A stretch of DNA of 64,000 bases from Candidatus Poribacteria bacterium (GTDB lineage Bacteria > Poribacteria > WGA-4E > GCA-2687025), in NCBI GenBank assembly GCA_018644665.1, contig JABGQA010000073.1, forward strand, positions 1 through 64,000. The letters run 5' to 3'. The translations under genes and the position numbers were made by a program. Positions 10,375 to 19,094 of the stretch are shown here, one piece after another. The notes beneath the pieces are model-generated. The model was not told where the DNA came from. It worked only from the letters and a program-made list of their open reading frames with translations, and ran no database searches. How positions within the stretch are numbered: the first letter of the stretch is position 1; the number at the start of each line of letters is the position of its first letter.

Positions 10375-11136
10375 ATGCCCGAACGCGCTACCAACGCGCA
10401 GAACTCCGACGCGGCCTCCCGGTCGAGTGCGTCCACGCCGGACGAGGTACGTCAGTGGGAGGCGGATGGGTATCTGGCGCTGCCCGGCGCCGTCGGTGGG
10501 TCGCATCTCGCGCGTCTTCAGCGGGCGTTCGACCACTGGGCCGCCGAATGCAAGGATGCGTGGCTGGAGCGCGTCGCGGCGGGAGACACCGCGGGGACGT
10601 ACTACGACATCCCCGACCCGCTGGCGAAGGACGACGCCTTCCTCGGCCTCGTGGACCATCCGAGCTACTACGACCGTCTGCTGAGATTCACCGACGGCGA
10701 ACTGCTGTTCCTCGCCGCGCAGGTGAGGACCGTCCCCGTGTGGCCCCTTGCCTACTGCTCGTGGCATCCGGACGTTGGGCGGACGAACCCGCTGCACATC
10801 AAGGTGCAGATCTACGTCAACGACGTCCCGCCGAATGGAGGCGAATTCGCCTTCGTGCCCGGGAGCCATCGCGAGGAGCCCGGCCTGCGCAGACGGCCGC
10901 TTCTCACCGACGCGATGCCGGGCGGACGCGCGTTCCCGGGCTCGGCGGGCGACGCTGTTGTCTTCAACGCGTACGGGTGGCACACGCCCATGCAGAACCG
11001 CACCGACACGCCGCGCAAGTCCATCATCCTCATCTACGAGCGGGCGACCGAGGCCCGTCGGAACGCCGAGCGGTACGCCCACATCGCGGATCGCTTGTCG
11101 GACGCGCGTCGACAGTTGCTGGGTGTGGCGTCATGA
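10375..11136 (+). CDS. Phytanoyl-CoA dioxygenase (PhyH) family protein
   Basis: A 253-residue Fe(II)/2-oxoglutarate dioxygenase-like protein. Residues HPD (His131, Asp133) and distal His203 in GWHTP form the expected iron triad, with Arg214 as the likely 2-oxoglutarate ligand. The ATG at 10375 is chosen because GGGGAGGA lies seven bases before it; an in-frame ATG 30 bases upstream sits inside the end of the sulfatase gene. It is only distantly similar to the PhyH protein at 4699-5472, so the two are not a recent duplication. The next gene overlaps its stop by four bases, showing tight coupling with the amidohydrolase. Confidence 0.85.
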   Translation: MPERATNAQNSDAASRSSASTPDEVRQWEADGYLALPGAVGGSHLARLQRAFDHWAAECKDAWLERVAAGDTAGTYYDIPDPLAKDDAFLGLVDHPSYYDRLLRFTDGELLFLAAQVRTVPVWPLAYCSWHPDVGRTNPLHIKVQIYVNDVPPNGGEFAFVPGSHREEPGLRRRPLLTDAMPGGRAFPGSAGDAVVFNAYGWHTPMQNRTDTPRKSIILIYERATEARRNAERYAHIADRLSDARRQLLGVAS

Positions 11137-12035
11137 GCAGACGCATCGACGCGCACACACACGTCTTCGCCCGCGCGACGGCGGAGTTCCCACGCGACGT
11201 CACGCCGCAGTTCCCCGCCGACAGCGAGGCTCCAGTCGAGGGTCTTCTCGCCGCGATGGAGGCGAACGACATCGACCAGGCGGTACTGGTGCAACTTGGC
11301 GGCGGCACGGTCGCGAACCACGCATACCTCCGGCGGTGCCTGGCCGAACACCCTGGCCGGTTCCTCGGCATTGGGCTGATCCCCGACGACTGCGACGACG
11401 TGGACGCCCATATGCGTGGGCTATGCGACGGCTCGGACATCATCGGTCTCCGGCTGCGTTCTCTTGGCGGGCCTACCGATCCGTTCGCGCGGGTCGACCG
11501 CGACTCCGTCGCGACATGGCCTATCTGGGAGTGCGCCGCCCGGAACGACTACGTCCTATGGCTCTACGTCGAGGCTGCGGAGGCCCACCTGCTGCCGTAC
11601 ATGGTGGGCGCGTTTCCGTCCGTGCGCGTCGTGCTGAACCACCTTGGCATATGCCCGGGGCGCGGCCGATTCTCGATCGACGACAACGGGCGTCCGCACA
11701 TCAGCGTGCCCTCGTACAACCCCGCGATGCACACGTCGTGGCGCCTCGCGCAGTACGAGAACGTGTCCGTGCTGCTGTCTGGGCAGTACGCCTTCAGCCG
11801 GGAGCCGCACCCGTATCGCGACATCGCTGGGTGGCATGGCGGCTTGGTGGGGTCGTTCGGGTGCTCGCGGCTGATGTGGGCGTCGGACTACCCGTGGATC
11901 GCCGACGATCCAGGCTACGAGGCCACCGCTGGCGTACTGTCGGACTTGCTGCCTAACGTCGGCGACGCAGATCGCGCGCGCCTGATGGGGGAATCGGCCG
12001 CGCAGATACTTAGGTTTCCACCCGTGGCGGACTAG
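11133..12035 (+). CDS. Amidohydrolase-family metal-dependent hydrolase
   Basis: A 300-residue TIM-barrel hydrolase of the amidohydrolase_2 type (related to decarboxylases such as ACMSD and to lactonases). The N-terminal metal motif DAHTH gives His8 and His10, a further His170 lies in VLNHLG, and the late acidic ligand Asp252 lies in WASDYPW, all in the expected order. Substrate is unknown. The start ATG overlaps the stop of the PhyH gene (ATGA). Because the enzyme is coupled to a dioxygenase and sulfatase, a role in breaking down a small sulfated or hydroxylated carbon source is plausible but not shown by the sequence. Confidence 0.85.
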   Translation: MSRRIDAHTHVFARATAEFPRDVTPQFPADSEAPVEGLLAAMEANDIDQAVLVQLGGGTVANHAYLRRCLAEHPGRFLGIGLIPDDCDDVDAHMRGLCDGSDIIGLRLRSLGGPTDPFARVDRDSVATWPIWECAARNDYVLWLYVEAAEAHLLPYMVGAFPSVRVVLNHLGICPGRGRFSIDDNGRPHISVPSYNPAMHTSWRLAQYENVSVLLSGQYAFSREPHPYRDIAGWHGGLVGSFGCSRLMWASDYPWIADDPGYEATAGVLSDLLPNVGDADRARLMGESAAQILRFPPVAD

Positions 12036-12097
12036 CACTCACGCGAGCTTGGCCCGAGCGCCCGGTCGGGCGCCGGCCATCCATGGAAGGACCGAAG

Positions 12098-12748
12098 ATG
12101 AGCCCGCTCGGAAGCGACGGCAAGACAAGTGTTGCGGTGATCACGGGCGACCACGCGTTCGACGTCCCGAACTTCCACGCGCTGTTCCGCGCGATGCCCT
12201 CGGTCCACGCGTACATCCAACCGATGCAGGACTTCGTGGACGACGCGGGGCGAGTCGCCGCCGACTACGACGTCGTGCTGTTCTACAACTTCCACCAGAC
12301 GACGCCCGCCGAGGGCAGTCGCGAGCTGGCGGCGCTACAGGGGATCGTGGAGCGCGGCCAGGGCCTCCTGGTGTTGCACCACGCCGTGCTTGCGTACCTC
12401 AAGTGGCCGTGGTGGGCCGACGTGGTCGGCGTGCAGGAACGCGGCTTTGGCTTCGACCACGGCCAGACGCTCGATGTGGACGTCCTGGACCGCGATCACG
12501 CGATCACGGCCGGCCTCGAGCCGTGGACGATGATCGACGAAACCTACTCGATGGACAGCTGCGGAGACGACAGCCACGCCCTACTGGCGACCGACCACGA
12601 ACTGAGCATGAAGACGCTCGCGTGGACCCGACAGGTTGGCGATTCCCGAGTGTTCTGCCTGCAGTCGGGTCACGACAACGACACGTGGAAAGAACCCGCG
12701 TTCCGGCGTGTTGTGGAACAGGGCATCGCTTGGTGCGCGGCGAGCTAA
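12098..12748 (+). CDS. ThuA-like domain protein
   Basis: A 216-residue protein with a glutamine-amidotransferase-like (ThuA/trehalose utilisation) fold. It shows the DYDVVLFYNFHQ strand, the GLLVLHHAVL segment and a late HGQ/DHAIT segment typical of the family. The function of ThuA proteins is poorly defined; members commonly sit with sugar oxidoreductases and sulfatases. The start at 12098 is preferred over an in-frame ATG at 12083 because GGAAGGA lies about six bases before it. It is the last gene of the plus-strand run and ends 51 bases before the convergent EF-G gene. Confidence 0.75.
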   Translation: MSPLGSDGKTSVAVITGDHAFDVPNFHALFRAMPSVHAYIQPMQDFVDDAGRVAADYDVVLFYNFHQTTPAEGSRELAALQGIVERGQGLLVLHHAVLAYLKWPWWADVVGVQERGFGFDHGQTLDVDVLDRDHAITAGLEPWTMIDETYSMDSCGDDSHALLATDHELSMKTLAWTRQVGDSRVFCLQSGHDNDTWKEPAFRRVVEQGIAWCAAS

Positions 12749-12799
12749 CGCGCTGCTCGTATGTGGGCCGCTAGCGCCATAGGGGTCGATCCCGCGCCG

Positions 12800-14866
12800 T
12801 CATAGCGCGGCTTGCACCAGGCTCGGCGGTACCGCCTCGTACCGTGCGAACTCCAAGGTGTGCGTGCCACGGCCCTGCGTCAGTGAGCGGAGCGTCGTCG
12901 TGTAGCGGAACATCTCCGCGAGCGGAGCCTCGGCCATGATGACCTCGTCCGTGTCGCGCGCCTCCACGCCAAGTATTTGGACGCGGCGGGCGTTGAGATC
13001 GCCCATGATGCGGCCGACGTAGTCGCTCGGAATCGCGACCTGCACGGTCATGATGGGTTCTAGCAGCGTCGGCGCAGCCTTGTGCAGCGCGTTGGCGACT
13101 GCTTGTGACCCCGCCGCGTCGAACGCGGTCTCGTTGGACAGCGTCTCGTGCATCTCGGCTGCGGTGAGCGTCGCGCGGACATCCTGGAGTGGGAAGCCGC
13201 CGAGGACGCCGTTATTCAGAGCGCCGCGCGCGCCGCGCATCGCGGCCTCGCGGAACGCCGCGGGCAGCGTGCCATCGGGTATGGCGTCGATGACTTCCGA
13301 CCCGGCTCCGGCCTCCACCGGCTCGACCTGCACGGCGATCTGGCCGAAGAGCCCCTCGTCCTCGATCTGCACGGAGTAGCGACCTATGGCCTCGGCAGCC
13401 ATGCCGATCGTCTCGCGGTAGGCGACCTGAGGCTGCCCGGCGCGGGCCTCGACCTTGAACTCTCGCTGCATGCGATCGATGAGGATCTCGAGGTGCAACT
13501 CGCCCATGCCCGACAAGATGCACTGCCCGGTCTCCGGATCCTCGTGCACGCGCACCGTGGGATCCTCGTCCTGTAGCACGGCGAGGGCTTCCTCGAGGGC
13601 GTCCTTGTCACGGTCACTCCTGGGCTCGACCGCCATCGAGACGACTGGCTCGGGGAAGTGCATCGACCCGAGCACGATGGGGTCGTCGCGCGTGCAAAGC
13701 GTGTCGCCGGTGCCGGTGTGCCGTGGGCCGATGAGGACGGCGATCTCGCCAGCGCGCGCCTCGGGCACGACCTCGCGACGGTTCGCGTGCATGCGCAGGA
13801 TGCGCGTGACGCGCTCCCGTTGCGATAGCCGCGGGTTCCACAGCACGGAGCCGGACGTCAGCACGCCCGAGTACACCCGCACAAACACGACGCGGTCCAC
13901 GTTCGGGTCGGCGGCGATTTTGAACGCGAGCGCGGACAAGGGCTCGTCGTCTCGCGCCGCGCGCGCCATCGGGTCGCCCGTCTTCGGGTCTTGCCCGGTC
14001 ACGGGCGGGACATCCAACGGCGACGGCAGGTATTCGATGATGCCGTCGAGAAGGAGTTGCACGCCGCGGTTCCTGAGCGACGCGCCACAGAACACGGGGA
14101 TGAGGTCGCCCGCCAGGGCCGCGGCCCGTAAGCCGGTACGGATCTGCTCCTCGGTAAGTTCGGCGGTCTCGAGGTACTGCTCGATGATGTCGTCGTCCTC
14201 GGACGCCGTCGCGACAGCGTCGACCAGTTCCGCGCGGGCGGCTTCCGCGGTCTCGGCCAACTCGTCGGGGATCGGCCCGGCGTGGATCTCGACGCCCTGG
14301 TCGGCGTCGTGCCACACCTTCGCCTCGTTGGTAATCAGGTCGATGACGCCGACGAACTCGTCCTCCGAGCCGATCGGGATCTGCACCGGCGCGGGCGTCG
14401 CTCCGAGCCGCTCGCGCATCATCTCCAGAACGCGCCCGAAGTTGGCGCCGCGCCGGTCCATCTTGTTGATGAATGCGATGCGCGGGACGCCGTAGCGGTC
14501 AGCCTGCTTCCATACCGTTTCCGACTGCGGCTCGACCCCGCCGACGGCGCAGAATACGACCACACCGCCGTCGAGCACGCGCAGCGACCGCTCGACCTCG
14601 ACGGTGAAATCGACATGCCCGGGGGTGTCGATAATGTTGATCGTGTGGTCGTCCCAGAAGCACGTCGTCGCGGCGGATGTGATGGTGATGCCGCGCTCGC
14701 GCTCCTGGTCCATCCAATCCATATCGGCGGTGCCGTCGTCGACAGTGCCGAGCTTGTGCTTCTTCCCTGTGTAAAACAGGACGCGCTCGGTCGTCGTGGT
14801 CTTGCCGGCATCGATGTGGGCCATGATGCCGATGTTGCGCACGTGGGTCAGTGGTTGGTCAGGCAT
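12800..14866 (-). CDS. fusA: Translation elongation factor G
   Basis: A 688-residue translational GTPase that drives ribosomal translocation. The G1 motif AHIDAGKTT is at 16-24, the switch I ERGITI segment at 57-62, the G3 motif DTPGH at 80-84 and the G4 motif NKMD at 134-137. The remaining domains are full length and the protein ends with the normal domain V region. It is not in a str operon with rpsL, rpsG or tuf but precedes no ribosomal gene here, so it may be a paralogue or simply relocated. It lies 21 bases after rsmB on the same strand, suggesting co-transcription of two ribosome-related genes. Confidence 0.95.
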   Translation of the reverse strand: MPDQPLTHVRNIGIMAHIDAGKTTTTERVLFYTGKKHKLGTVDDGTADMDWMDQERERGITITSAATTCFWDDHTINIIDTPGHVDFTVEVERSLRVLDGGVVVFCAVGGVEPQSETVWKQADRYGVPRIAFINKMDRRGANFGRVLEMMRERLGATPAPVQIPIGSEDEFVGVIDLITNEAKVWHDADQGVEIHAGPIPDELAETAEAARAELVDAVATASEDDDIIEQYLETAELTEEQIRTGLRAAALAGDLIPVFCGASLRNRGVQLLLDGIIEYLPSPLDVPPVTGQDPKTGDPMARAARDDEPLSALAFKIAADPNVDRVVFVRVYSGVLTSGSVLWNPRLSQRERVTRILRMHANRREVVPEARAGEIAVLIGPRHTGTGDTLCTRDDPIVLGSMHFPEPVVSMAVEPRSDRDKDALEEALAVLQDEDPTVRVHEDPETGQCILSGMGELHLEILIDRMQREFKVEARAGQPQVAYRETIGMAAEAIGRYSVQIEDEGLFGQIAVQVEPVEAGAGSEVIDAIPDGTLPAAFREAAMRGARGALNNGVLGGFPLQDVRATLTAAEMHETLSNETAFDAAGSQAVANALHKAAPTLLEPIMTVQVAIPSDYVGRIMGDLNARRVQILGVEARDTDEVIMAEAPLAEMFRYTTTLRSLTQGRGTHTLEFARYEAVPPSLVQAAL

Positions 14867-14887
14867 CGTTCGGGCGTCCCGCTCCTA

Positions 14888-16228
14888 TCACTGATGTCGG
14901 CGCAGCCGCGCAGCGTAGAACCCGTCCATGTTATGCCGATGCGGAGTCACGGACAACGCGCCGTCCGGCGTGAGCGCGTCGCCGGTCAGGCCCGGGAGGA
15001 ACTCGGCTGCGGGCTCGACGCGGAACGACGGGTGCTTGTCGAGGAATGCCGTGAGCGTGCCGACAGTCTCCTCGGGCGTGTCGGTACAGACGCCGTACAC
15101 GAGGACGCCGCCCGCCTTGACGTGCCCGGCGGCGGCGTCGAGAAGTCGCAGTTGCTCCGCGGCAAGGCCGGCGATGGCCGTCTCCTCCTTGCCCCACCGG
15201 GCGTCGGCGTGTCGCCGGAGGATTCCGAGCGCGGAACACGGCGCGTCCACGAGCACGCGGTCGGCGGCGCCGCGATATTCGGTGAGTTGGTGACGGCCGT
15301 TGTGCAGCCGGGTGTCGATGCAGGACAGCCCCAGACGGTCGGCGTTCTCGCGCACTCGTGTCAGCCCGGCGGCGGCGATGTCGCACGCGACAATCACGCC
15401 GGTGTCCTGCATCCGCTCTGCGATGTGCGTTGTCTTGCCACCCGGCGCGGCGCACAGGTCGAGTATCGTCTCGCCGGGTTGCGGGTCCAGCAGATGTGTC
15501 ACCACCTGCGAACTCTCGTCCTGCACGACGCAGAGGCCCTCGCGGAAGACGTCGACTTCCGCGAGCGGTGGCATACGGGTGACGCGCAATGCGTCAGGCG
15601 AGGACGTCGTGGCCTCGGCCGTAGCTCCCGCCTCCTCCAGGCGTGTCGCGACGTCGTCGCGACACGCGCGCATCGTGTTCACGCGGAGGGTCATGCCGGG
15701 TGGCGCGTTGGCAGCCTTGCACATTTCAGCGGCGACTTCGGGGCCGTTCTGCTCGACCCAACGGCCCACGATCCAGTTCGGCAGGGAGTAGTAGAGCGCC
15801 AGGTGCGCGATGGGGTTCTTGCGGGGACTCGGGTAGCGAACGGGGTCGCCCTGGCGTTGAATGCGACGCAACACCGCGTTCACGAACCCCGGAGCCGCCT
15901 TGTGGCGCTTCGCCAACTCTACGGTCTCGTAGATGGCCGCGTGAGGTGGCACGCGGTCCATGATCATGAGCTGGTGGATGCCCATCCTGAGCAGCTCACG
16001 CGCGGCTGGCTTCACGTTGAACCGGTGGGAGACGCATTCCTTGATGATGCGGTCGAGGCGTCGGCGCCATCGCACGGTGCCATAGACGAGTTCCGCGGCG
16101 AGGCGTCGGTCGCCGGACGATAGCTCCGACTCGCGGAGCGCCTCATCGAGGAGGTCCTTGAGTTCGGCGTTCTCGCCGCGGGAGAACTCGCGCAACACGT
16201 CGAAGGCCAACGCGCGGGCGGTCGTCAT
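14888..16228 (-). CDS. rsmB: 16S rRNA (cytosine-967-C5)-methyltransferase RsmB
   Basis: A 446-residue S-adenosylmethionine-dependent RNA m5C methyltransferase. The N-terminal NusB-like RNA-binding domain is at about 1-140. The methyltransferase domain follows, with the AdoMet motif DLCAAPGGKT at 257-266 and the two RNA m5C-type cysteines Cys331 (DAPCSALG) and Cys381 (VYGVCT). In most family members the second motif is followed by Ser; here the residue after Cys381 is Thr. Length and domain order match RsmB. It lies 19 bases after the rhodanese gene and 21 bases before fusA. Confidence 0.92.
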   Translation of the reverse strand: MTTARALAFDVLREFSRGENAELKDLLDEALRESELSSGDRRLAAELVYGTVRWRRRLDRIIKECVSHRFNVKPAARELLRMGIHQLMIMDRVPPHAAIYETVELAKRHKAAPGFVNAVLRRIQRQGDPVRYPSPRKNPIAHLALYYSLPNWIVGRWVEQNGPEVAAEMCKAANAPPGMTLRVNTMRACRDDVATRLEEAGATAEATTSSPDALRVTRMPPLAEVDVFREGLCVVQDESSQVVTHLLDPQPGETILDLCAAPGGKTTHIAERMQDTGVIVACDIAAAGLTRVRENADRLGLSCIDTRLHNGRHQLTEYRGAADRVLVDAPCSALGILRRHADARWGKEETAIAGLAAEQLRLLDAAAGHVKAGGVLVYGVCTDTPEETVGTLTAFLDKHPSFRVEPAAEFLPGLTGDALTPDGALSVTPHRHNMDGFYAARLRRHQ

Positions 16229-16247
16229 GCTGTCGGCCCCGGGGGTG

Positions 16248-17138
16248 TCATTCGGAGCCCGTCGCCACGGGCAGGTGGTCGTACTGCGACCACTCGTGGA
16301 AGCCGCCGTCGTAGTTCTTCACGTTCTCATGTCCGAGGACGTACTTCAGTGTGAAGTACGCGTGCGCCGACATCAGGCCCTGACCGCACATGACGAGCGT
16401 CGGTCGATCGGCCGTGACGCCGATTGCGGCGTACGCCTCGCGGAGTTCGTCGACATCCCGCCAGGTGCCGTCAGCGTTGAGGTCGTCGCCCCAGAAGTGG
16501 CCCTTGAAGCCGGGGATGTGACCGTTGCGCTTCCAGAAGCCACGCTCACCCGTGTAGAGCGCCGGGTTGCGTACGTCGACAAGACCGTAGTCACCATCGG
16601 CAAGGATCTGCTCCACGTCCTCCAGGGACGACCTGACGGCGTCGTTGAGGCTGTCGGGCAGGTCGTAGGACGTCGGCTTGAGGATGGGGTATTCCTGCGT
16701 CACGAACCGGCCCTCCGCCTGCCACTTGCCGAAGCCACCCTCCAGCGCGGCGGATGCCGTGTGGCCCAGGTAGTCGAGTATCCACACAAGGTACGGCGCC
16801 TTGTAGTCCCCCGTCTCGGTGTAGACGACTACCGGAGTGTCCCGATCGATCCCCAGCGCGCCCAGCTTGCGGGCAAGCATTTCAGCCGATGCGAGCATCA
16901 CGGGAATGCCGTCCTCGGCGAAGCGCATCGCTTCCGCGTTGAGGTAAACGGCGCCGGGGATGTGGGATTCCCAATACGCGGTGATGGCGTCGCGGATGTC
17001 GACGACGACGAGGTCGCCGTCGGCGTTGGCGTCCAGCCACTCCGTGTCCACGACACGCGAGGGTAGCTCGACGCCCGCGGCGCGGAACGCCATCAGGGCC
17101 AGTAGGCATGCGAACATCGCATGGGCGCGTCGCTTCAT
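16248..17138 (-). CDS. Exported tandem-rhodanese sulfurtransferase
   Basis: A 296-residue protein with an N-terminal signal peptide (about residues 1-22) and two rhodanese domains. The first (about 27-145) has TETGDY where a catalytic cysteine loop would be, so it is probably structural. The second (about 165-290) carries Cys250 in the loop VMCGQGLMS. This architecture fits thiosulfate/3-mercaptopyruvate sulfurtransferases acting outside the cytoplasm. The frame opens 56 codons upstream, but the ATG at 17138 begins the signal peptide and is preceded by GGAGGGAG. It lies between the GNAT gene and rsmB on the minus strand. Confidence 0.88.
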   Translation of the reverse strand: MKRRAHAMFACLLALMAFRAAGVELPSRVVDTEWLDANADGDLVVVDIRDAITAYWESHIPGAVYLNAEAMRFAEDGIPVMLASAEMLARKLGALGIDRDTPVVVYTETGDYKAPYLVWILDYLGHTASAALEGGFGKWQAEGRFVTQEYPILKPTSYDLPDSLNDAVRSSLEDVEQILADGDYGLVDVRNPALYTGERGFWKRNGHIPGFKGHFWGDDLNADGTWRDVDELREAYAAIGVTADRPTLVMCGQGLMSAHAYFTLKYVLGHENVKNYDGGFHEWSQYDHLPVATGSE

Positions 17139-17193
17139 CGGTGGCTCCCTCCTTGTGTAGCGTCGTTCATTATACCGCCGGTTCCCGCGCCAG

Positions 17194-17790
17194 TTACTGC
17201 AGCAGCAGCGCCTGCCCGGTTCCGACCGCACGTTCCCAGCGGGGATCGTCGGCGAGCTCTTCGGGTAATAGGGGCGCCGCTGGCTGATGCGTGTCGCCCA
17301 GCGCAAGTGACCAGTAGCCGACGTCGTGCCACGCCCCGTGCTTGTACCCCGCCCTGGGCAGAACGCCCGTCGGGGCGAATCCCATGGCTTCGTGCAACCC
17401 GACGCTTCCCGCGTTCGGAAGCGCGATCAGCGCTACCGCCGTCTGACAGCCCTGCAGCTTCAGGCACTCGAACAGCGAGGTGTATAGAGCGCGACCGACG
17501 CCTCGGCGCCGCGCGGACGCGGACACGTAGACCGTCGCCTCGACCGTCCACTGATACGCCGCGCGGGGATGGAACGTCGAGGCGTAAGCGTACCCGAGGA
17601 CATCCCCATCCGCGACGCACACGAGCCAGGCATGTCGCTGCCGGATCGCCCGTACCCTGCGCACGAACTCGGCTGCGTCAGGCGGATGCTCCTCGAACGA
17701 GATCGCCGTGTCCGTGACGATAGGCGCGTATATCGCGAGCATGCCGTCTACGTCACCGTCGCGGGCCGATCTGATGAGAGCGTCTGTCAC
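17194..17790 (-). CDS. GNAT-family N-acetyltransferase, phosphinothricin-acetyltransferase-like
   Basis: A 198-residue acetyl-CoA-dependent acetyltransferase. The N-terminal region resembles the Pat/Bar/YncA group (IYAPIVTDTAISFEE segment), the acetyl-CoA loop is RRRGVGRALY, and the NAGSVGLHEAMGF segment followed by GYKHGAWHDVGYW is typical of the group. Members acetylate amino-acid-like compounds such as methionine sulfone or phosphinothricin. The natural substrate is unknown and a resistance role is not implied. It is the first gene of the minus-strand block, 143 bases from the divergent aminotransferase gene. Confidence 0.88.
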   Translation of the reverse strand: MTDALIRSARDGDVDGMLAIYAPIVTDTAISFEEHPPDAAEFVRRVRAIRQRHAWLVCVADGDVLGYAYASTFHPRAAYQWTVEATVYVSASARRRGVGRALYTSLFECLKLQGCQTAVALIALPNAGSVGLHEAMGFAPTGVLPRAGYKHGAWHDVGYWSLALGDTHQPAAPLLPEELADDPRWERAVGTGQALLLQ

Positions 17791-17933
17791 GCTGTGCGGT
17801 TCCCTCCTCCACTATGGTTGCACGAACGTCCTGGGTTGGGGCGGCCAGCCGCCGATGCGGTTCGTTGCCCGTCTCAGGCCGCGGTGCTACGCTGGTTCCG
17901 GTCGTAGCCAGCGATTAGGCAGAGAGGACACGC

Positions 17934-19094
17934 GTGACCGACGTCAAGCCGCTTTCGCGCGGCGCTGAACGCATGCCGATCTCCGGCATCCGGCTCGTGA
18001 TGGACCTTGCGGCGCGCATCCCCGACGCGATCCACCTCGAGGTCGGCCAGCCGGATTTCCGCACGCCGCCGCACATCATCGAGGCGGCGCACCAGGCTGC
18101 GATCGATGGGTTCACCGCGTACACGCCGAACGCGGGCCTCGACTCGACGCGCGAGGCATGCGCCGAGAAAGTGCGCACCGAGAATGCAATCGACTGCGCG
18201 ACCGACAACGTGCTGATTACGGTCGGCTCGGAGGGCGCCGTCGCGAGCGCGTTCGTGGCATTGGTCGACTCTGGCGATGAGGTGTTGGTGCCGGAGCCCG
18301 GCTGGACGAACTACGCGATGCTCACGCACGCCCGTGAAGCCACGCCAGTTCCGTACCCCCTCCGCGAGGAGGATGGCTTCGTCCCGGATCCGGCGGCAAT
18401 CGACGCGCTCGTGACACCGCGCACGAAGATGCTCGTCATCAACACGCCCGCCAACCCAACCGGCGCGGTCTACCCGGCCGAGACGGTCGAGGCGCTGGTC
18501 GATGTGGCGCGTAGGCGCGATCTGTACGTGCTGTCCGACGAGGCGTACGAGAAGCTCACCTTCGGTCCGGAGCACGTCAGCCCAGGCCGGTACGACGCCG
18601 AGCGCGTCGTGACAGCCTTCAGCTTCTCGAAGTCGTACGCGATGACTGGATGGCGGGTGGGGTACGCCGTCGCGCCAGAACGCATCGCGCGGGCGATGAT
18701 CCAGTTGCAGGAGCCGTACTACTCGTGCGCTCCGTCGGTCTCGCAGAAGGCTGCCGAGGCGGCGCTCGCGGGGCCGCAGGACTGCGTCCGGGAGATGGTC
18801 CAGGCGTACTCGACCCGTCAGAAGATCGTGCTCGACACGCTCTCCCCGGCAGGCTTCGTGACGTACACGCCGAGCGGGGCGTTCTACGTCCTGGTGAACA
18901 TCGGCGCGACGGGCATGGCGTCGTATGACTTCGCTAAGGAGTGTCTCGCCGAGACGCATGTTGCCGTCGCTCCCGGGGCGACGTTCGGCGCCTCCGCGGA
19001 CAGCTGGATTCGCATCTCCGTCGCCACGTCCACCGACGACGTTCGCGAGGGGGTCAAGCGGGTTCTGGACTACCTCCGCGCCCGCAGCGCGTGA
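17934..19094 (+). CDS. Class I/II PLP-dependent aminotransferase
   Basis: A 386-residue aspartate-aminotransferase-fold enzyme. The PLP ligands appear as NPTG (Asn174), SDEAY (Asp202, Tyr205) and the Schiff-base Lys233 in FSFSKSYAMTGWR. The start is a GTG with AGAGAGGA about five bases upstream. Such enzymes transaminate aspartate, aromatic or branched amino acids; the exact substrate cannot be read. The stop overlaps the GTG of lpxB by four bases (GTGA), so this gene begins a coupled run with lpxB and lpxK even though no direct role in lipid A synthesis is expected. Confidence 0.9.
   Translation: MTDVKPLSRGAERMPISGIRLVMDLAARIPDAIHLEVGQPDFRTPPHIIEAAHQAAIDGFTAYTPNAGLDSTREACAEKVRTENAIDCATDNVLITVGSEGAVASAFVALVDSGDEVLVPEPGWTNYAMLTHAREATPVPYPLREEDGFVPDPAAIDALVTPRTKMLVINTPANPTGAVYPAETVEALVDVARRRDLYVLSDEAYEKLTFGPEHVSPGRYDAERVVTAFSFSKSYAMTGWRVGYAVAPERIARAMIQLQEPYYSCAPSVSQKAAEAALAGPQDCVREMVQAYSTRQKIVLDTLSPAGFVTYTPSGAFYVLVNIGATGMASYDFAKECLAETHVAVAPGATFGASADSWIRISVATSTDDVREGVKRVLDYLRARSA

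Noticed and set aside
14282..16123. A 613-codon open frame on the plus strand
   Set aside because: It lies opposite fusA and rsmB and has no recognisable domain; it is a codon-bias shadow.
17194..17790. Antibiotic or herbicide resistance gene
   Set aside because: Similarity to phosphinothricin acetyltransferases covers a broad family of amino-acid acetyltransferases; nothing around it suggests a mobile resistance gene.
17865..17893. Possible promoter TTGCCC-17-TACGCT before the aminotransferase
   Set aside because: Matches are only 4/6 and 3/6 and similar pairs arise by chance; not listed as a feature.
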